DNA of 64,000 nt, taken from Typhlomys cinereus (taxonomy: Eukaryota > Chordata > Mammalia > Rodentia > Platacanthomyidae). The notes beneath the pieces were generated by a model that was not told the origin of the DNA, did no database searches, and saw only the letters and a list, made by a program, of their open reading frames with translations. Where the stretch lies: assembly GCA_023101885.1 (NCBI GenBank), contig JALPQD010000626.1, positions 744,001-808,000 on the forward strand. Direction: 5' to 3'. Shown one piece after another: positions 58,696 through 64,000 of the stretch. The position numbers and the translations under genes are program-made. Within the stretch, counting starts at the first letter, position 1; the number at the start of each line of letters is the position of its first letter.

Positions 58696-59022
58696 GGGCT
58701 GGAGAGGTGGCTCAGGAGTTAAGCCTCTGCTTTGCAGGCAGAAGGTCCTGAGTTCAGATCCTAGACCCCACGTATAGACGCTGGGCAGAAGCGGGAGGGG
58801 GGGCTGTGTTTCTGGTCCTGGAAGGACGGAGCCTGTGAATTCCGGGGCAGGGTAAACAAGGAGGAGGTGGAGGCGTCCATGGTGGTTCCCAAATTCGCCT
58901 GTGGTTCTACATACACACACACACACACACACATACACACCGCGCATGCACACACACACACACACACACTGCGCGCACACACACACACAATTGAATAAAT
59001 AAATAATAAAAAAATTAAAAAG
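58696..59022 (+). mobile_element. Young B2-like SINE, plus strand
   Basis: The head ggggctggagaggtggctca starts within the duplicated flank. An A-box-like tggctcaggag lies at 58708-58718 and a B-box-like gagttcagatcct at 58750-58762. The body matches the copies at 7297-7585 and 60288-60597, and the tail is CA-rich (58911-58988), ending ttgaataaataaataataaa. The target duplication aaaccataggtg lies at 58684-58695 and 59023-59034. Confidence 0.92.
58911..58988. repeat. (CA)n-rich SINE tail
   Basis: Interrupted CA repeats with cgcgcatgca and tgcgcgca islands form the tail of the SINE. Confidence 0.9.
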
Positions 59023-60287
59023 AAACCATAGGTGAAAGGGTAGGGAATTCCCTTGTGCTGATTGGGTTAAGCCAACAGTTCCTAAATGGACATCCAATAG
59101 CATAGTCACTACAACCAACACTCAACAGATGGGATCGTGTGAAATTAAAAAGCCTCTGTTCGGATAAAGTGATTGTGACCCAAGCAAAAAGACAACCCAC
59201 AGAATGGGAGAAAATCTTCACTAACCACATATATGATAGAGCTCTATTATCTGGAGTGCACAAATAATTTAGAAAACTAATCACCAAGGAAACAAATGGC
59301 CCAATTAAAAAGTGGGCCTTGGAACTTAAAAGAAACTTTACCAGGGACGAAATTAAAATGTCTAACAAATATCTTTTAAAAATGTCCCATCCTTAGCCAT
59401 GAGGGAAATGCAAATCAAAATTTCCCTGAGATATCATCTCACCCGGTCAGGATGGCAAAAATCCACAATACAAACAACACCAAATGCTGGAGAGGATGTG
59501 GAGAGAGGGGAACTTTCCTACATTGCTGGTGGGAATGCAGGCTCATATGACCACTCTGGTTTGCCGTCTGGTGATTCTTAAAGAAGTTAAAGATTGAAAT
59601 GCCATATGACGCTGCTATTCCATTTTTGGGAATAATCTCCCATACAGCAAAAATTCACCTCGATAGCACAAGCACGACCATGTTCATAACAGCACTGTTT
59701 ACAATAGCAAAGTCATGGAATCAACCTAAATGTCCAACACTCGACGAGTGGATAAGGAAAATGTGGTACATTTATAAAATAGAATACTACTCAGCCATCG
59801 AAAATGATGAATTAATGAAATTTCCCTAGAAATAGGTGGAATTAGAAACAGTTATATTGAGTGAAGTATCCCAAACACAGAAAATTAAGCACCGCATGTA
59901 CTCCCTAATAGGTAGATCCTTGTACCAAACCCACTTAGAGACATTCAAAGATAAATCTCTGTAATCTACAGTAATTGCAAAGATTATAAACAGGAGGGGC
60001 AGGGAATTTGGGCCCCACCAGAAACAAGGAGAGAGGGGATCATGTTGCAGCAGAGAAAATAGCCACCATCAATGTCTGCAAGTAAGTAATGAGACATCTG
60101 GTTAAGTTCACAGACTTTCCTTCCTGATCATTTGCAACTGATGAGGTATGATCTCACCAGAAGGGGAGGGCATACAGTCTGACAGATAAGGGAGACTGAC
60201 CACCCCTCCCTCACCGCGGTCTCCTACTTTTATTCCATCTACCTTTGAATATATTCTTATAATAACGCTCTAGTTTAACAGGTTTTT

Positions 60288-60358
60288 TTTGTTGTTATTA
60301 TTATTTATTCAACTGTGTGCATATGCGTGTGTATGTGCGTGCGCGCTTGTGGGTGTGT

Positions 60359-60397
<39 letters not shown>

Positions 60398-60597
60398 GAA
60401 CCACGGACGAATCCGCGAACCACCATGGACGCCTCCACCTCCTTCTGCCCCGGGATTCACAGGCTCCGCCTTACCAGGACCAGAAGCGCAGGCCGCCCCC
60501 GCTTCCGCCTGGCGTCTATACGTGGGATCTGGGATCCGAACTCAGGACCTTCCGCCTGCAAGGCGGAGGCTTAACCCCTGAGCCACCTCTCCAGCCC
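60288..60597 (-). mobile_element. Young B2-like SINE, minus strand
   Basis: The reverse-orientation head ends at 60597 (ccacctctccagccc) and the tail is TG-rich at 60318-60393. A perfect 18-bp duplication, ctagtttaacaggttttt, flanks it (60270-60287 and 60598-60615). It interrupts the 3' UTR of LINE-1 copy l. Confidence 0.93.
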
Positions 60598-61277
60598 CTA
60601 GTTTAACAGGTTTTTATCTCTGGCCAAGGAGTGACATCCAATACCCATCAGGATGGATCCAAAGGCATCGCAGGAGCAGCAAAACTGAAAAAAAAAATTA
60701 ACAAACTGTAATTGAGAGCATCAGAGACTCTATATCAACCACCTGGAACGAGGCCAGCCTAATCTCTCCTCATCCTGAAGCTCAGGGAAATTTGCGGAAG
60801 AGGGGGCAGTAAGATTGTAAGAACACAAGGATGAGAGGAGTCATGATATGCAAAATACTCCACACAAGTTAGGGCCAAAGCAATTATAATAGGACTCTGC
60901 ATGATCTGCGCAACGACCAACATATCATTGACCCCTCAAAATCTAGCATGAACTAAAGGCACTAGGATCCTTAGAAGCAAGGGATTAACAGTCACAATAG
61001 TGTTCCTATACTTAAGGGGAACACAAGAAAGAGTTCTAGGAAATGCCACTGAGTCCTTACACCTCATCAGAAAGGAGGACCTAGAAGAAAGTTTTATATA
61101 CACATGAAAGGATGCTTCAGAGATGGGGGGAAGGGGCACTGGGAGAAAGGGAGGGAGGGGGAAAAGGAAGAGGAAAAGGGGCGAGGGAACAGGGAGGTCC
61201 AGTGAGGGGTGGAGGGACGGAGGGAACAGGGATACCTATTACGTATGAATGGAAATATAAATAAATTAAAAAAAAAA

Positions 61278-62480
61278 CTTCAAAACCCTGAAGAAAGAAA
61301 TTACAGAAGACACAAGAAGGAGGAAAGACCTCCCATGTTCCTGGATTGGCAGAATCAATATCATAAAAATGGCCATCCTTCCAAAGGCAATATACAGATT
61401 CAATGCTATACCAATCAAAATCCCATAGCAATTCTTTAAAGAAATTGACCAAACACTCTCACAACTCACATGGAGGCACAAAACACCCAGGATAGTAAAA
61501 ACAATCCTGAGTAACAAAAACACTGCTGGAGGTATCACTATACAAATCCTTAATCTATACTACAAATCCATATTTGTAAAAACAGCCTGGTACTGGCTCC
61601 AAAATACACACAGATCAATGGATAAGGGATGAAGACCCAGATATAACCCCACACAACTACACCCATTTGATCTTTGACAAAGAGGCCCAAAGAATCCAAT
61701 GGAAAAAGAACAGCATCTTCAACAAATGGTGTCCACATGCAGAATATAAAACTGCACCCGTACTTCTCACCATGTACAAGGCTTAATTACAAATGGATCA
61801 AGGAGCTCAATATAAGGCCAGACACTGCAAAAACTTTAGATAAAAGGGTGGGAAACTCCCTTGAGCTGATTGGACTAGGCCAACATTTCCTAAATCAAAA
61901 TCCATAATTCAATACACCAGAGGCTCTACATCAACCACCTGGAACCAGGCCAGCCTAATCTCTCCCCATCCTATAGCTCAGGGAAATTTGTGAAAGAGGG
62001 GATGGTAAGATAGTAAGAGCCTAAAGATGGAAAGGAGCAATGATATGCAAGATACTCCACACAAGTTAGGGCCGAAGTATTCAAAATAGGACTTTTCATG
62101 ACCTGCACAATGACTAACATATCATTGACCCCTCAAAGTCTAGCATGGATCACAGGTGCTAGGATCCTTAGAGGCAAGGGATTAACAGCCACAAATAGTG
62201 TTGCTATACTAAAGGGGAGCACAAAAAAGAGCTCTAGGCAATGCCACTGAGTCCTTACACCTCATCAGAGAGGAGGACCCAGAGGGAAGTTTGACATGCA
62301 TGGTAAAGGATGCTCCAGGAATGGGGTGTTGGCCACTGGGAGAAAGGAAGGAAGGGGGTGAAAAGGAAGGGAAAAAGGGGGAAGGAAGCAAGGGGATCCA
62401 GAGAAGGGTGGAGGGAAGGAGGAGAATGAGGTGCTTATCAACTTTGTATGAGTGGAAGAAATAAAAAAAATATTGTATTT
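61278..62480 (+). mobile_element. LINE-1 deletion derivative (copy m)
   Basis: Plus-strand ORF2 thumb sequence (61278-61905) joins directly to late 3' UTR at about 61906 (cctaaatcaaaatcc, then ataattcaatacaccagagg). It ends with tttgtatgagtggaagaaata and an A-rich tail at 62458-62475. About 1.5-2 kb of consensus between the two parts is missing. Confidence 0.8.
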
Positions 62481-62740
62481 TTGTTTGTATGGAGAACAAT
62501 TGGGTTCTTGTGGATTAAGATTTCAATCACAAGAAAAAAAGAAAAGTTTCAATCACAGTTTTTGATAATAATGACTAACTGTGTATCTAATTCTGGATAT
62601 CCATGAAAATATTTATGGTGTAACTATAGCCTCTAATGTAATAAAATGAATAAAAGTGGTAACTTTGAGAACTAATTATCTTTGCCTCACCACTACAAGG
62701 GTAAAAAAAACATACATGAGACTAGTGTCCTCTGAAACGT
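62481..62740. other. Unassigned AT-rich spacer
   Basis: No gene or repeat family was recognised in this 260-bp AT-rich stretch between LINE-1 copy m and an old SINE. Confidence 0.5.
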
Positions 62741-63015
62741 TTGGAGAGATTATTCAGGCATTAAAGTACCTGTGTTACATGCAGAAGGAGCTGAGTTTAG
62801 ATCCTGGATTCAAATGTAAAAAAGTGGGACTGAAATGGTGGTGACCTGCACTTCCAACCTTGTGGAGTCTGAAAAACTCAAGAGAAGAGTAGTAATGAGG
62901 CAGGATTATGGAAAATAATCTCCCATGACACCCTTGGCCCTCTACAAGCCTGCACATTCAAGTGTCCTCTTGTACACACACACACACATGCACAGAGACA
63001 CACAATTGCACACAC
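62741..63015 (+). mobile_element. Old diverged B2-like SINE
   Basis: The tRNA-like head tggagagattattcaggcat runs to gctgagtttagatcctgg (B-box-like, about 62791-62808). A diverged body follows, then a CA-rich tail at 62975-63020. It is much older than the three young copies. Confidence 0.65.
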
Positions 63016-63084
63016 AAACAGGAAACTTTAGAGGTTTCTTACTTCCCTGTGTCTTCTGAGAGATCATAGGAAACACATTATCTT

Positions 63085-64000
63085 CCATCTATGGACCAAA
63101 AAATAGGGTATCACACTTAGGGACACATTCAAAGATGGATCTCTGTAATACCTACAGTAATTGCAAAGATTATAGATGGGAGGGAAGGGGAAGGAGGGCA
63201 CCACCAGAAACAAGGAGAGAGGGGATCATGCTACAGCAGAGAAAATAGGCCACCATCAAGTACTGCAAGTAAGTAATGAGATAACTGGTTAAGCTCACAG
63301 ACTTTCCTTCCTGGTCACTTGCAACTGTTGGGGTATGATCTCACCAGAAAGGGAGTGCATACAATTTGGCAGATAGAAGGTAACCATCTTGAAAATGGGA
63401 GATTGACTCCTCTACTCACTGTGGTCTCCTACTCTTATTCCATCTACCTTTGACTCTACTCTTTCAATAAGACTCTTTTAACAGCCTTTTATATCTGGCC
63501 AGGGTGTGACATCCAATACCCATCAGGATGGAGCTAAGGGTGGTGCAGCAGCAGGAAAACTGAAAGAAATAATCAACAAATCACAATTCAGAACATCAGA
63601 GACTCTATGTCAACCATCTGGAACCAGACCAGCCTACTTTCTCCCCATCCTAAAGCTCAGGGAAATTTGTGGAACAGGGGGCAGTAAGATTGTAAGAGTC
63701 TAAAGATAGGGAGGAGTTACGACATGCAAGATACCCCATACGAGTTAGGGCCAAAGTAATCATTTAGGACTTTGCATGACCTGCGCATTGACCAACATAT
63801 CATTGACCTCCCCCCCTAAAGTCTAGCATGGATCACAGGCACTAGGATCCTTACAGGCAAGGGAATAACAGCCACAATAGTGTTCCTATACTAAAGGGGA
63901 AAACAAAAAAGTACTCTAGGCAATGCTACTTAGTCCTTACACCTCATCAGAGAGGAGGACCCAGAGGGAAGTTTGACATGCACACTAAAAGATGCTCTAG
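63085..64000 (+). mobile_element. LINE-1 3' UTR running off the window
   Basis: Plus-strand LINE-1 3' UTR starts with ttcaaagatggatctctgtaa and contains cccatcaggatgg (about 63520), the tctggaaccagacc block and the start of the terminal region at 63950. The 3' tail lies beyond the window. Confidence 0.85.

Larger units (their letters stand above)
55849..59870 (+). pseudogene. LINE-1 ORF2 pseudogene (copy l)
   Basis: Fragments run in order. Endonuclease is at 55849-56480 (56411-56716 reads GHKMNLHIYRKVEILAY...). The linker and early reverse transcriptase are at 56713-57147 ([16 protein letters not shown]... to [17 protein letters not shown]). The palm follows, with the tttgcagatgacatgatc (FADD) DNA motif near 57859. 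The thumb is at 57943-58461, the knuckle region at 59399-59581 and the C-terminus at 59599-59829 (MPYDAAIPFLGI). Numerous stops and frameshifts make it inactive. Confidence 0.85.
55849..61277 (+). mobile_element. Plus-strand LINE-1, 5'-truncated at the ORF2 start (copy l)
   Basis: The element starts a few codons into ORF2 (attaaatgtcaatggaatta) and runs through the endonuclease, reverse transcriptase and C-terminus to about 59870. A 3' UTR and an A-rich tail (61250-61277) follow. Two young SINEs are inserted, at 58696-59022 and 60288-60597. Confidence 0.87.

Overview
This is mammalian, rodent-type intergenic DNA. It is built almost entirely from nested transposable elements and has no intact single-copy gene. 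The rodent call rests on four things: B2-like tRNA-derived SINEs with A and B boxes, LINE-1 copies with tandem-monomer 5' UTRs, an ERVL-MaLR element of ORR1/MT style, and a vomeronasal type-2 receptor exon. A myomorph rodent (muroid or dipodoid) is likely, but I cannot name the species.

Layout. 1-12 kb: a plus-strand LINE-1 3' end, then a long decayed minus-strand LINE-1 (838-10081). That LINE-1 is interrupted by a complete MaLR provirus (1283-3314), a nested LINE-1 3' fragment (5840-7060) and a young SINE (7297-7585). Further LINE-1 3' fragments follow to 12.1 kb. 12.1-25.3 kb: a gammaretrovirus-like provirus, ERV-A (12090-25276), sits in an old LINE-1 3' UTR with a 4-bp target duplication. 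A second provirus, ERV-B (16544-23617), sits inside ERV-A, also with a 4-bp duplication. Its two LTRs look identical. The interiors of A and B are related and largely non-coding, in the style of VL30 elements, although their LTRs are of different types. ERV-B also carries a spliced fragment of the host gene RTN4 (reticulon-4/Nogo). 25.3-31.9 kb: an old SINE, a processed EIF4H retropseudogene on the minus strand (26286-28517), a vomeronasal type-2 receptor 7TM exon with a nonsense codon (29028-29943), another old SINE, and a large polypyrimidine tract.

31.9-64 kb: a LINE-1 graveyard. It holds a twin-primed LINE-1 (31855-35195) carrying an ERVK-like solo LTR and a MaLR LTR derivative. A near full-length minus-strand LINE-1 (36238-42579) has a perfect 13-bp target duplication, promoter monomers, ORF1 and ORF2, and only a handful of disabling lesions. 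It sits inside an older LINE-1 (35228-48025). A third LINE-1 (48026-52895) has monomers and a MaLR solo LTR. A second twin-primed copy, a long plus-strand LINE-1 (55849-61277) with two young SINEs, a deletion derivative and a final 3' UTR follow.

Nothing here works as a gene cassette. The biology is retrotransposition history: LINE-1 machinery explains the SINEs, the EIF4H retrocopy and the inversions. Retroviral template switching best explains the RTN4 insert. Calls on identity between copies were made by eye.
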